Assembly: GCF_900169785.1 (NCBI RefSeq)
Contig: NZ_FWER01000021.1
Span: forward strand, 2,501 to 66,500
Direction: 5' to 3'
Source: Rhizobium sullae
GTDB lineage: Bacteria; Pseudomonadota; Alphaproteobacteria; Rhizobiales; Rhizobiaceae
Length of the DNA: 64,000 nt
Positions within the stretch are counted from its first letter, which is position 1, and the number at the start of each line of letters is the position of its first letter. Positions 37,639 through 45,498 of this stretch are shown here, piece after piece. Under the pieces are notes generated by a model. The model did not search any database, was not told the origin of the DNA, and was given only the letters and a program-made list of their open reading frames with translations. A program made the translations under genes and the position numbers.

Positions 37639-37654
37639 CACGAAAATTTTCGTG
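37639..37654. promoter_or_regulatory. 16-bp perfect palindrome upstream of yqaA-dsbB
   Basis: CACGAAAATTTTCGTG is completely self-complementary and sits in the 265-bp gap between the antiporter and the YqaA gene, 87 bp upstream of the latter. It is too AT-centred and T-poor to be a terminator. It could be an operator; the protein is unknown. Confidence 0.5.
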
Positions 37655-37740
37655 GCACGCTGGCATCATTGCCACACTAGGCATTTACAGCGCCGGACTG
37701 CCCCCCTAAAGCTTTTGCACCGCAGCACGAAAGGAATGGA

Positions 37741-38331
37741 ATGCTCCGCAGACTATACGACTGGACCATGTCTCTTGCGGCCCGCAGATCGGCCGAAGTC
37801 TGGCTCGCCGTTATCGCCTTCGTCGAAAGCTCCGTCTTTCTCGTCCCGGCCGACGTCCTTTTTCTGCCCATGGCGCTCGCCAAGCCGGAGCGCTCATATC
37901 GATATGCGATCGTTGCTACAGTCGCCTCGGTTCTCGGTGGGATCGCCGGCTGGGCGCTTGGCTTCTATGCCTACGAGACCGTGGCGCGGCCGGTGCTGGA
38001 ATTTTACGGGAAGCTTGATGCCTTCGAGCAGATGAAATCCTATGTCACCTACGAAACGATCCTGCTTTTGTTGGTGACGTCGGGACTGGCGCACCTGCCG
38101 CCGATTAAGATCGTGACGATCCTGTCCGGCGTGATCCACGTCAATATATGGCTGTTCATAGTCTCGGCCATCGTCGCCCGCGGTGCGCGCTTCCTATTCC
38201 TGGCCTGGCTGCTTCGCCGCTACGGCGAGCCGATCCGCCATTTCATCGAAAAGCGCCTGGGACATATCGTCAGCATCGGTGCAGTGGTCGCCATCGTGCT
38301 TTATATTGTCTATCGCTACCTTGCCCACTGA
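37741..38331 (+). CDS. YqaA family (VTT/SNARE-associated) membrane protein, 196 aa
   Basis: Inner-membrane protein of the YqaA branch of the DedA/VTT group. It has four to five hydrophobic helices, with the family features FVESSVFLVPADVLFLPMAL near the N-terminus (a 20-residue segment) and GGIAGWALGFYAYETV. DedA-like proteins are linked to lipid scrambling and proton-motive-force maintenance; the exact role of YqaA is unknown. dsbB starts 22 bp downstream, so they form an operon. Confidence 0.9.
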   Translation: MLRRLYDWTMSLAARRSAEVWLAVIAFVESSVFLVPADVLFLPMALAKPERSYRYAIVATVASVLGGIAGWALGFYAYETVARPVLEFYGKLDAFEQMKSYVTYETILLLLVTSGLAHLPPIKIVTILSGVIHVNIWLFIVSAIVARGARFLFLAWLLRRYGEPIRHFIEKRLGHIVSIGAVVAIVLYIVYRYLAH

Positions 38332-38353
38332 GCCAACCTCGCGGAGTTCCGCC

Positions 38354-38869
38354 ATGACTGCCATCGCCTCGCCCCTTTCCCGCCCGGTCGTTTTCTATTC
38401 GCTGCTCCTGGCGCTCGGCATGTCAGCGGTCGTCGGCACCGCGCTAGGCTTCCAATATATCGGCGGCTACATCCCCTGTGCGCTTTGCCTGCTGCAGCGC
38501 CAACCCTATTACTACGGCATTCCGATCGCGATACTCGGTGCGCTCGCGTCGCTCTTCGGTCTGCCGAACTGGGTCGCCCGCGCGCTGCTTTTGGCGGCGG
38601 GTATCCTAATGGTGGTCGGTGCCGGCATGGGGGTCTATCACGCCGGCGTCGAATGGCATTTCTGGGCGGGGCCTGCGACCTGCTCGACCAGTGCAAGCGG
38701 CATGACACAGAATGCCGGCGACCTGCTAACGGAACTCAACACAGTTACCGGCCCGTCCTGCACGGATGCAGCGCTGCGCGTGCTCGGTCTTTCCTTTGCC
38801 GGCTGGAATGTGATCACCAGCCTGATCCTTGCGGCCTTCGCGTTCATCGGCGTCCGCAAATCGGCATAA
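38354..38869 (+). CDS. dsbB: Disulfide bond formation protein B (DsbB), 171 aa
   Basis: Membrane quinone reductase that reoxidises periplasmic DsbA. Four transmembrane helices; first active pair C42-x2-C45 in IPCALCLLQR, followed by the quinone-binding Arg; second Cys pair in the periplasmic loop (ATCSTS and GPSCTD). The start at 38354 follows yqaA by 22 bp and is preceded by GCGGAG. It converges on the HNH gene with 18 bp between. No dsbA is in the window. Confidence 0.93.
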   Translation: MTAIASPLSRPVVFYSLLLALGMSAVVGTALGFQYIGGYIPCALCLLQRQPYYYGIPIAILGALASLFGLPNWVARALLLAAGILMVVGAGMGVYHAGVEWHFWAGPATCSTSASGMTQNAGDLLTELNTVTGPSCTDAALRVLGLSFAGWNVITSLILAAFAFIGVRKSA

Positions 38870-38887
38870 GCAAGGGAATAGCAGCGA

Positions 38888-39445
38888 TCAGGGCTGCAGT
38901 TCGGTATCCCAGTACAGATAGTCGAGCCAGCTGTCGTGCAGATAGTTCGGCGGGAAAAGCCGGCCATTGTTGTGAAGATCCTGCACGGTCGGCTGATACG
39001 GCTTCTGCGAGGGGAACATGCCTGCCTGCTTCGGCAGCTTGCTGCCCTTCCTGAGATTGCAGGGAGAGCAGGCCGCCACGACATTTTGCCAGGTCGTCTC
39101 GCCACCATGGGCACGCGGGATGACGTGATCGAAGGTCAGATCGTCATGTTCGCCGCAATACTGACATTCGAACTTATCGCGGAGAAAGACATTGAACCGG
39201 GTGAAGGCCGGGTTCCGCGAAGGCTGAACGTAAGTCTTGAGGCAGACAACGCTTGGAAGCCGCATCGAGAAGCTCGGCGAGGAAACTGAGTGTTCGTATT
39301 CCGCGATGATATTCACGCGGTCAAGGAAAACCGCCTTGATCGCGTCCTGCCAGGACCAGAGCGACAAGGGATAATAACTCAAAGGCCGGTAGTCAGCGTT
39401 CAGGACGAGCGCCGGCAGGGCCTGGGGGGAGACTGCAATCGTCAA
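38888..39445 (-). CDS. HNH endonuclease-domain protein, 185 aa
   Basis: Stand-alone HNH protein. The zinc frame CQYCGEHDDLTFDHVIPRAHGG contains the paired cysteines and the catalytic DH (written here as positions about 104-125), with the second pair in ACSPCNLRKGSK. The N-terminal half (VLNADYRPLSYYPLSLWSWQ) is typical of a widespread bacterial family of unknown role. It is chromosomal and conserved in alphaproteobacteria as far as I know, so it is probably a housekeeping nuclease rather than phage or restriction gene. Confidence 0.9.
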   Translation of the reverse strand: MTIAVSPQALPALVLNADYRPLSYYPLSLWSWQDAIKAVFLDRVNIIAEYEHSVSSPSFSMRLPSVVCLKTYVQPSRNPAFTRFNVFLRDKFECQYCGEHDDLTFDHVIPRAHGGETTWQNVVAACSPCNLRKGSKLPKQAGMFPSQKPYQPTVQDLHNNGRLFPPNYLHDSWLDYLYWDTELQP

Positions 39446-39556
39446 GGGACTCTCCTGAGCGATTCGGCATCTGCATCCTTATATTAGGCTGGTTGTGACA
39501 GCCTTGTGAAGTCCAATAAATTCAGTCAATAACGGCAATTCGATGAGCACAGCCCA

Positions 39557-40243
39557 TCAGCCGACCGGCAGGAGCCCGCGACCGAGTTTCTGAGCGTAGT
39601 AAGCCCAGAAAAGCCTTGCTGCAACGGATCTCCAGGGAGACCAGGTCGTGGCAAGTGAGGCGAGCGCTTTCGCCTGCGGGCGCTGTGCGAGACCAAAGGC
39701 TGCAGCGACGGCGTTCTGCAATGCGACGTCTCCCGACGGGAAGACATCTGCATGCCCGCCGCAAAACATCAGATAGACTTCTGCCGTCCAGGGACCGACG
39801 CCCTTCAGCGCCGTCAACTCGGCAAGCGCCTCTGCCGGCGGCTTCGAGGAAAGAAGTGCGAGATCAAGGCGGCCGGATACGACTGCTTCGGCGATGCTCG
39901 AGAGCGTTGTCGCCTTGGCACGCGACAGACCGAATTCCCGCCAGGCATCCGGTCGCAGCGCGACATAGCTTTTTGCCGTCAGCAACCCTTCGGCAGGCGA
40001 CATCCGTCGCCAGATGGCATCGGCGCTTGCACGCGAAACCATCTGCGAAACAATGATATGCGCAAGGCCTGCAAAACCCGGCTCATGAAGGCGCAGCGGA
40101 ATCGGCCCCGCCTCCTCGGCAATACCGGCGAGCCGCGGGTCGAGGCGAAGCAGATGCTTTAGTCCCTCACGGATATCCTCGTCGCTTCGGATGATCTGCA
40201 CGTTGCCTCGCGATAGTTTCGAATTCGTGGCAGAAGAAAGCAT
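39557..40243 (-). CDS. DNA-3-methyladenine glycosylase II-like (AlkA/HhH-GPD), 228 aa
   Basis: Base-excision repair glycosylase. The helix-hairpin-helix LKGVGPWTAEVYLMF and the catalytic Asp in FPSGDVALQNA are in place. It lacks the AlkA N-terminal beta domain, so it is closer to the short Mag/YfjP-like type. The ATG at 40243 lies within the same CATG that starts gluQ on the other strand; a GTG at 40249 is the alternative. With such overlap, each promoter would have to lie inside the opposite gene. Confidence 0.88.
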   Translation of the reverse strand: MLSSATNSKLSRGNVQIIRSDEDIREGLKHLLRLDPRLAGIAEEAGPIPLRLHEPGFAGLAHIIVSQMVSRASADAIWRRMSPAEGLLTAKSYVALRPDAWREFGLSRAKATTLSSIAEAVVSGRLDLALLSSKPPAEALAELTALKGVGPWTAEVYLMFCGGHADVFPSGDVALQNAVAAAFGLAQRPQAKALASLATTWSPWRSVAARLFWAYYAQKLGRGLLPVG

Positions 40244-41123
40244 GGTCACGACTCAGCGTCAAAAGCCCGTTTTCCGTTTTGCGCCCAGCCCCAACGGCCC
40301 GCTGCATCTCGGCCACGCGCTTTCGGCCTTCCTCAATCAGGACATGGCCGTGGCCGCGGGCGGACGCCTGTTGCTGCGCATCGAAGACATCGATCTGACG
40401 CGTTGTACACCCGAATTCGAAGCGGGCATCTATGCCGACCTCGAATGGCTCGGGATCAGCTGGGAGAAACCCGTCCGGCGGCAATCCGACCATTTCGCGG
40501 AATATCATGCGGCGTTGCATGGTCTGATCAAACGTGGACTGGTCTATCCTTCGTTTTTGACACGCGGCCAGGTGAGAGCCAGAGTGTCCGCTTCCGAAGC
40601 CGGCGGCAGCCCCTGGCCGCGCGACCCGGACGGTTCGCCGCACTACCCAGCCGATGATCGCGACCGAAGTGAGGGCGAGCGGGGCAGGATGTTTGCCTCC
40701 GGACTGAAACACGCCTGGCGTCTGGATATGACGCGCGCACTGCAGGTTGCCGGCCATGTTTTATATTGGAGCGAGACCGGCGACGGCGAGACCGGGGAAA
40801 TTGCGGCCGATCCATCGGTGTGGGGGGATGTTGTTCTTTCGCGCTCGGATGCGCCGTCGAGCTATCACCTCTCGGTTGTGATTGACGATGCGCTGCAGTG
40901 CGTCACGCATGTCGTGCGCGGGCTCGACCTCTTTCATGCAACATCGGTCCACCGGCTGCTGCAGGTATTGCTCGACCTGCCTCAGCCGATCTATCACCAC
41001 CATCGGCTGGTGACGGATGCGAGCGGACGCAAACTCTCGAAAAGCAATGGCGATACCGGGCTTGCGGCGTTGCGGGGCAAAGGGCTATCGGCGGCCGACA
41101 TCCGGCACCTTGTCGGTCTTTGA
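40242..41123 (+). CDS. gluQ: Glutamyl-queuosine tRNA(Asp) synthetase (GluQRS), 293 aa
   Basis: Attaches glutamate to queuosine in the anticodon of tRNA-Asp. It is a truncated glutamyl-tRNA synthetase catalytic core: FAPSPNGPLHLGHA at the start, KLSKSNG near the end, and no anticodon-binding domain. The zinc-binding cysteines of the E. coli enzyme are absent; the equivalent stretch reads VYPSFLTRGQ. The ATG at 40242 has GAAAG upstream. Its 3' end overlaps the convergent YihY gene by 39 bp. Confidence 0.93.
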   Translation: MVTTQRQKPVFRFAPSPNGPLHLGHALSAFLNQDMAVAAGGRLLLRIEDIDLTRCTPEFEAGIYADLEWLGISWEKPVRRQSDHFAEYHAALHGLIKRGLVYPSFLTRGQVRARVSASEAGGSPWPRDPDGSPHYPADDRDRSEGERGRMFASGLKHAWRLDMTRALQVAGHVLYWSETGDGETGEIAADPSVWGDVVLSRSDAPSSYHLSVVIDDALQCVTHVVRGLDLFHATSVHRLLQVLLDLPQPIYHHHRLVTDASGRKLSKSNGDTGLAALRGKGLSAADIRHLVGL

Positions 41124-42002
41124 AGGCTTGCTGCCCTGCCCGCTCAGGAAATTGCGTGCGAAGATCGCACGCACCCGGAATTTCATCAGCGCCGCATTGA
41201 TCTCTGCGCCGACGATGAAGATCACCCCCACCATGTAGAGGAAGATCAGCACGACCATCACAGATGCCAGACCCGCATAGGTCGCCGTATAGTTCGCGAA
41301 GGTGGCGAGGTAATAGGCGAAGATCAGCGCGCCAGCGAACCAGAGAAGCAGTGTCAGCAAGACCCCGGGAATGACGTCGTAAACCCGCCTGCGGCCGGCA
41401 GGCAGCCAGAGGTGAACGACAAGCAGGCCAACCGTCAGCACAAAGAGTGTTCCGTAGATTCGCCAGCTGAAAACAATCTCTAGCGTATCGGCAAAGAGCG
41501 GAAACCACTGCCGGGCATAATCGAGCGCGAACGGCACGGCGACGAGCAGGATGCTGATGGCGGCAAAAATGATCACGGCGATCAGCACGTAACCGAGGCT
41601 GGCAAGGCGCGTGATATACCAGGCTCGCGTCTCCTGCACGCGGTAGGCGCGGTTGAGCGATATGCGCAACGCCTCGACGCCGTTGGAGGCGAAGTAGGCC
41701 GCCGCCAGTACTGAGACCGTCAGCAACCCGCCGCGCGGGATGGTCAGAACCTGCAACACCTGATCGGCTATGGGCTTGGCAATCGCTTCAGGCCAAGTAT
41801 CGAAAATAAGATGGACGGCCGTGGAGGAGAACTGGTCGGCGCCGAGGAAGTTTGCGAGCGTCGTGCCGAAGATCAAAAAGGGGAAAACCGCCAGCAAGAT
41901 CGATAATGCGACGTGGCTCGCCATTGCGAAACCGTCATCCTCGATGAGGTGGCAGATCGCGTCATATGCCACATCATAGAGCGTCCGCACTATCTTCGGC
42001 AT
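41085..42002 (-). CDS. YihY/BrkB family inner-membrane protein, 305 aa
   Basis: Polytopic protein with six predicted helices, containing the family landmarks MASHVALSILLAVFPFLIF and AYRVQETRAWYITRL. It was once called ribonuclease BN, which was a misassignment; the function is unknown. The ATG at 42002 has GGGGATCGA just upstream and is preferred to 42017. The polar C-terminus overlaps the gluQ 3' end by 39 bp, an unusually long convergent overlap. Confidence 0.9.
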   Translation of the reverse strand: MPKIVRTLYDVAYDAICHLIEDDGFAMASHVALSILLAVFPFLIFGTTLANFLGADQFSSTAVHLIFDTWPEAIAKPIADQVLQVLTIPRGGLLTVSVLAAAYFASNGVEALRISLNRAYRVQETRAWYITRLASLGYVLIAVIIFAAISILLVAVPFALDYARQWFPLFADTLEIVFSWRIYGTLFVLTVGLLVVHLWLPAGRRRVYDVIPGVLLTLLLWFAGALIFAYYLATFANYTATYAGLASVMVVLIFLYMVGVIFIVGAEINAALMKFRVRAIFARNFLSGQGSKPSKTDKVPDVGRR

Positions 42003-42079
42003 TCGATCCCCAGGCATTCTTCATTGTATCGTCGGTTCGAATATGGGAAACGAGTCCCAATTTGTACAGGAATCATTCC

Positions 42080-42913
42080 ATGGCCGAGCAGCGCACCATC
42101 ATCGTGACCGGATGCTCATCCGGCATCGGTGCCTATTGCGCGCGAGCCCTGAAGACAGACGACTGGCGCGTCTTTGCGACAGTGCGAAAGCACGGTGACC
42201 TAGGACCGCTCCAGGAAGAAGGAATCGAAGCCTTCCTGATGGATTATACGCGGCCTGACACGATCACTGATTTCGTTCGCAATGTAGCCGAGGTAAGTGG
42301 CGGGCGCATCGACGCACTTTTCAACAACGGCGCCTACGGCCAGCCCGGCGCAGTCGAGGACTTGACGACCGAAGTGCTGCGTGCTCAGTTCGAAACGAAT
42401 TTCTTCGGCTGGCACGAGTTGACGCGGCAAGTGCTGCCGCTGATGAGAAAGCAAGGCTCGGGCCGCATCGTGCAATGCTCGTCCATTCTCGGCGTCGTGC
42501 CCTATCGCTTCCGCGGCGCCTACACCGCTTCGAAGTTCGCGCTCGAAGGCTTGAGCATCACCTTGCGCATGGAGCTTCAAGGCAGCGGCATCCATGTGAG
42601 CCTGATCGAGCCGGGTCCGATTGCCTCGCGCTTTACCGCCAACGCGCTCGCCAAGTTCAAGGAGCATATCGACGTCCGCAATTCCGTGCATGCGGCAGAT
42701 TACCGCCGGCAACTTGCACGGCTTGACGGGACGGGTCCGAAGAACCGACATAAACTTCAACCCGACGCCGTTTATGCCGTGTTGCAACACGCATTGAACT
42801 CGAACAATCCGAAGCCACATTATCCTGTAACGACTCCGGCAAAACAGGGCATGCTGCTGAAGAGGCTGTTTCCGGCGGATCTCTTCTATCGCCTGATGCG
42901 CTGGACCGACTGA
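42080..42913 (+). CDS. Short-chain dehydrogenase/reductase, 277 aa
   Basis: Classical SDR oxidoreductase. The Rossmann motif TGCSSGIG (residues about 10-17), NNGAYG, the catalytic Ser in CSSILG and YTASK with Tyr and Lys are intact. It resembles the retinol/17-beta-steroid-like bacterial SDRs. The ATG at 42080 follows AGGAA; a longer frame from 41966 overlaps the YihY start and lacks a site. The HIG1 gene begins 18 bp downstream, so an operon through to the adenosyltransferase is likely. Confidence 0.92.
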   Translation: MAEQRTIIVTGCSSGIGAYCARALKTDDWRVFATVRKHGDLGPLQEEGIEAFLMDYTRPDTITDFVRNVAEVSGGRIDALFNNGAYGQPGAVEDLTTEVLRAQFETNFFGWHELTRQVLPLMRKQGSGRIVQCSSILGVVPYRFRGAYTASKFALEGLSITLRMELQGSGIHVSLIEPGPIASRFTANALAKFKEHIDVRNSVHAADYRRQLARLDGTGPKNRHKLQPDAVYAVLQHALNSNNPKPHYPVTTPAKQGMLLKRLFPADLFYRLMRWTD

Positions 42914-42931
42914 CCAAGAAAGCCGACCGCC

Positions 42932-43135
42932 ATGTCCACGGCCACCTATCTTTTCGCGATCATCATGATGGGCGTCGTCGCGCTCGTGCTGGTCCGCGGC
43001 CTTTTCAACATGATGAAGGGCGGCGACGCGAACACTTCCAACAAGCTGATGCAACTCCGCGTGCTGCTGCAAGCGATCGCTGTGATCCTGATCATGCTGA
43101 CGCTCTGGCTGACAGGCGGCGGCCGCCCTAGTTAA
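42932..43135 (+). CDS. Twin-transmembrane protein (HIG1 domain), 67 aa
   Basis: Two-helix inner-membrane protein of the HIG1 (hypoxia-induced gene 1) family. Helix 1 is LFAIIMMGVVALVLVRGLF, then a polar loop with GGDANTSNKLMQLRV, and helix 2 is AIAVILIMLTLWLTG. Mitochondrial relatives (Rcf1/HIGD) adjust respiratory supercomplexes; the bacterial role is not known. It lies between the SDR and adenosyltransferase genes with 18- and 22-bp gaps. Confidence 0.88.
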   Translation: MSTATYLFAIIMMGVVALVLVRGLFNMMKGGDANTSNKLMQLRVLLQAIAVILIMLTLWLTGGGRPS

Positions 43136-43157
43136 CGCCGGGAAGAAGGGGGAGGCA

Positions 43158-43736
43158 ATGGTAACGCTCAACAAGATCTACACGAAGACTGGCGACGACG
43201 GCACGACGGCGCTTGTTTCCGGACCGCGCCGTCTCAAATACGACCTGCGCGTGGAAGCCTACGGCACGATCGACGAAGTCAACTCCGCAATCGGCGTCGC
43301 AAGACTGCATATGCAGGGCATGCCGGTTCTCGAGAGAATGCTGATACTGATCCAGAACGATCTCTTCGACCTCGGCGCAGACCTTGCGACGCCCGACGAC
43401 GGCAAGCCACCGGCGCACGAGCCGTTGCGCATCATCGATACGCAGGTGGCGCGGATCGAGAGCGAGATCGATGAATTGAATGCCGATCTGCAACCCTTGA
43501 AATCCTTCGTTCTGCCCGGCGGTCATTCGGCAGCTGCCTATCTTCATCTGGCGCGCACCATCGCGCGCCGCGCGGAAAGACTGATGGTGGAACTCGCCCG
43601 CACGGAAGGCGAAATCGTCAGCGAAGCTGCCCTGAAATATGTCAACCGGCTTTCGGATTTCCTTTTCGTTGCGGCACGCCATGCGAATAGCCACGGCAAC
43701 GCGGATGTACTTTGGGTTCCCGGAAAAAACAGGTAG
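43158..43736 (+). CDS. Cob(I)yrinic acid a,c-diamide adenosyltransferase, PduO type, 192 aa
   Basis: Adenosylates reduced corrinoids with ATP to give coenzyme B12. It has the N-terminal ATP motif YTKTGDDGTTALV and the C-terminal hallmark ARTIARRAERLMVEL with the conserved Arg/Glu cluster, both typical of the PduO class, not CobA. ATG at 43158 with GGGGGAGG upstream. I saw no cobalamin riboswitch. The rhomboid gene begins 33 bp later. Confidence 0.94.
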   Translation: MVTLNKIYTKTGDDGTTALVSGPRRLKYDLRVEAYGTIDEVNSAIGVARLHMQGMPVLERMLILIQNDLFDLGADLATPDDGKPPAHEPLRIIDTQVARIESEIDELNADLQPLKSFVLPGGHSAAAYLHLARTIARRAERLMVELARTEGEIVSEAALKYVNRLSDFLFVAARHANSHGNADVLWVPGKNR

Positions 43737-43769
43737 GCTCCGGCCATCACGAGAGCCGGGGCAGGCTTT

Positions 43770-44537
43770 ATGTTCATACCGCTGCACGATGCCAATACGC
43801 TGAAGCACATCAAGGTCCAGTGGGTGACGCTGGGCTTGATCGGAATGAATATCGCCGTCTGGCTTTTCACCGGCTTCTTCGCTCCGGAACAGACGGCTCA
43901 GGCCACGGCGGTCGGCCTCGGCTACATACCAGCGGTCGCCTTTGACTACGCGACACTGGCTCCCGGCCTTGCGATTGTTCCGGAGCCGCTGACCTACATC
44001 ACCCATGCCTTTGTGCATGCCGGCTTCTGGCACCTCGCTTCCAACATGATCTTCCTCTGGGTCTTCGGCGATAATGTCGAGGATGCCATGGGGCATTTCC
44101 GCTTCCTGATCTTCTATCTCGTTTGCGCCGCCTTCGGCGCGCTTTGCCACGGTCTGCTCGTGTCTGAATCGCAGGCGCCGCTGGTCGGCGCCTCCGGCGC
44201 GATCTCCGGCGTGGTTGCAGCCTATGTCGTCCTTCACCCTCGCGTGAAAGTCTGGGTGCTTGTCTTCTTGCGCGTTCCTTTGCCGCTTCCCGCCTTCGTG
44301 CCGCTGCTCCTTTGGATCGGCCAGCAGTTTTTCATGCTGTTCATCGATCTGGACGGCAATGTTTCCTGGGGTGCCCATGCCGGCGGTATCACAGCCGGCG
44401 CCGCACTCGTCTTCTTCATGCGCCGAAAGGGCGTACCGCTGTTCGATCGTGAGATCGTCACGCCACGCGCCGTTCGCAGTACGCCGGCGGTAAGGCGAGC
44501 AGTTGCCGCCGCTGAGGATGGGGCGTCCGGACGCTAA
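43770..44537 (+). CDS. Rhomboid family intramembrane serine protease, 255 aa
   Basis: Six-helix intramembrane protease. The catalytic Ser is S142 in GASGAISG and the His is H203 in GAHAGGITAG; the WR-like L1 loop and the AGFWHLASNMIFLWVFG segment with its oxyanion His/Asn are present, so it should be active. The substrate is unknown. It probably ends the SDR-HIG1-adenosyltransferase-rhomboid series; 188 bp separate it from etfB. Confidence 0.93.
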   Translation: MFIPLHDANTLKHIKVQWVTLGLIGMNIAVWLFTGFFAPEQTAQATAVGLGYIPAVAFDYATLAPGLAIVPEPLTYITHAFVHAGFWHLASNMIFLWVFGDNVEDAMGHFRFLIFYLVCAAFGALCHGLLVSESQAPLVGASGAISGVVAAYVVLHPRVKVWVLVFLRVPLPLPAFVPLLLWIGQQFFMLFIDLDGNVSWGAHAGGITAGAALVFFMRRKGVPLFDREIVTPRAVRSTPAVRRAVAAAEDGASGR

Positions 44538-44562
44538 GTTAGAAATCAGGCAGCGCTGAATA

Positions 44563-44589
44563 TTGACGTGAACGTAAGCGTCATATATT
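44563..44589 (+). promoter_or_regulatory. Candidate etfBA promoter
   Basis: TTGACG (44563-44568) is followed by TATATT after 15 bp or TATTTG after 17 bp. The spacer holds an inverted repeat TGACG...CGTCA that overlaps the -35 box and could be an operator. It lies about 140 bp upstream of etfB. Seen by eye only. Confidence 0.4.
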
Positions 44590-44725
44590 TGCAGATGCAA
44601 TTTGTCTGTCTGCGACTGGCAAGCGTTGTATTTGGAGGAAAAACGCGTATCCATGTCGCCATTCGACAATCGGAGCGGCGCCGAAGCGCGCATTTTCTTG
44701 GCGAAAGAGTTGAAGGAAGGACCCC

Positions 44726-45475
44726 ATGAAGATTCTGGTCCCCGTGAAGCGGGTGGTTGATTACAATGTGAAGATCCGCGTCAAGCAGGACGGCACGGGC
44801 GTCGAGCTTTCCAACGTCAAGATGTCGATGAACCCGTTCGACGAGATTTCGGTGGAAGAGGCGCTGCGTCTGAAGGAAGCCGGCAAGGCCGAGGAAGTGA
44901 TCGTTGTTTCGATCGGCCCCGCCAAAGCCGAGGAAACGCTGCGCACAGCACTCGCCATGGGCGCCGACCGGGCGATCCTCGTCGAGACTGACGATGCCGT
45001 CGAGCCGCTTGCCGTTGCGAAGATCCTCAAGGGCGTCGCCGACGCCGAACAGCCGGGTCTGATCATCGTCGGCAAGCAGGCAATCGACGACGATTCGAAC
45101 CAGACCGGCCAGATGCTGGCAGCTCTTCTCGGCACCGCCCAGGCGACCTTCGCCTCGAAGATCGAGATCGGCGACGGCAAGGCGACCGTGACCCGCGAAG
45201 TGGATGGCGGCCTGCAGACGATCGACATCAAGCTTCCGGCCGTCGTCACCACCGACCTTCGCCTCAACGAACCGCGCTATGCCTCGCTGCCGAACATCAT
45301 GAAGGCGAAGAAGAAGCCGCTCGACAAGAAGAGCCCGGCCGACTTCGGCGTCGATACTACGCCGCGCCTGAAAGTGCTGAAGACCGAGGAGCCGTCGGGC
45401 CGCAAGGCGGGCGTCAAGGTCAAGTCGGTCGCCGAGCTCGTCGAGAAGCTCAAGACCGAAGCCGGCGTCCTCTAA
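44726..45475 (+). CDS. etfB: Electron transfer flavoprotein beta subunit, 249 aa
   Basis: AMP-binding subunit of ETF, which takes electrons from acyl-CoA and other dehydrogenases and passes them to the quinone pool. N-terminal KILVPVKRVVDYNVKIRV, the ETF signature region VGKQAIDDDSNQTGQMLAALLG (given here in pieces: VGKQAIDDD and NQTGQM), and the recognition loop after LRLNEPRYASLPNIMKAKKK are typical of the housekeeping (group I) ETF, not the FixBA type of nitrogen fixation. etfA follows 23 bp later. Confidence 0.96.
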   Translation: MKILVPVKRVVDYNVKIRVKQDGTGVELSNVKMSMNPFDEISVEEALRLKEAGKAEEVIVVSIGPAKAEETLRTALAMGADRAILVETDDAVEPLAVAKILKGVADAEQPGLIIVGKQAIDDDSNQTGQMLAALLGTAQATFASKIEIGDGKATVTREVDGGLQTIDIKLPAVVTTDLRLNEPRYASLPNIMKAKKKPLDKKSPADFGVDTTPRLKVLKTEEPSGRKAGVKVKSVAELVEKLKTEAGVL

Positions 45476-45498
45476 GGTTCGAGAAAGGAAATACGACC

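Noticed and set aside
43136..43157. A cobalamin riboswitch before the adenosyltransferase
   Set aside because: Only 22 bp separate the genes and no B12-box sequence is present.
43128..44693. A 521-codon minus-strand frame over the adenosyltransferase and rhomboid genes
   Set aside because: Both plus-strand genes are unmistakable with intact active sites; the antisense frame shows no domain.
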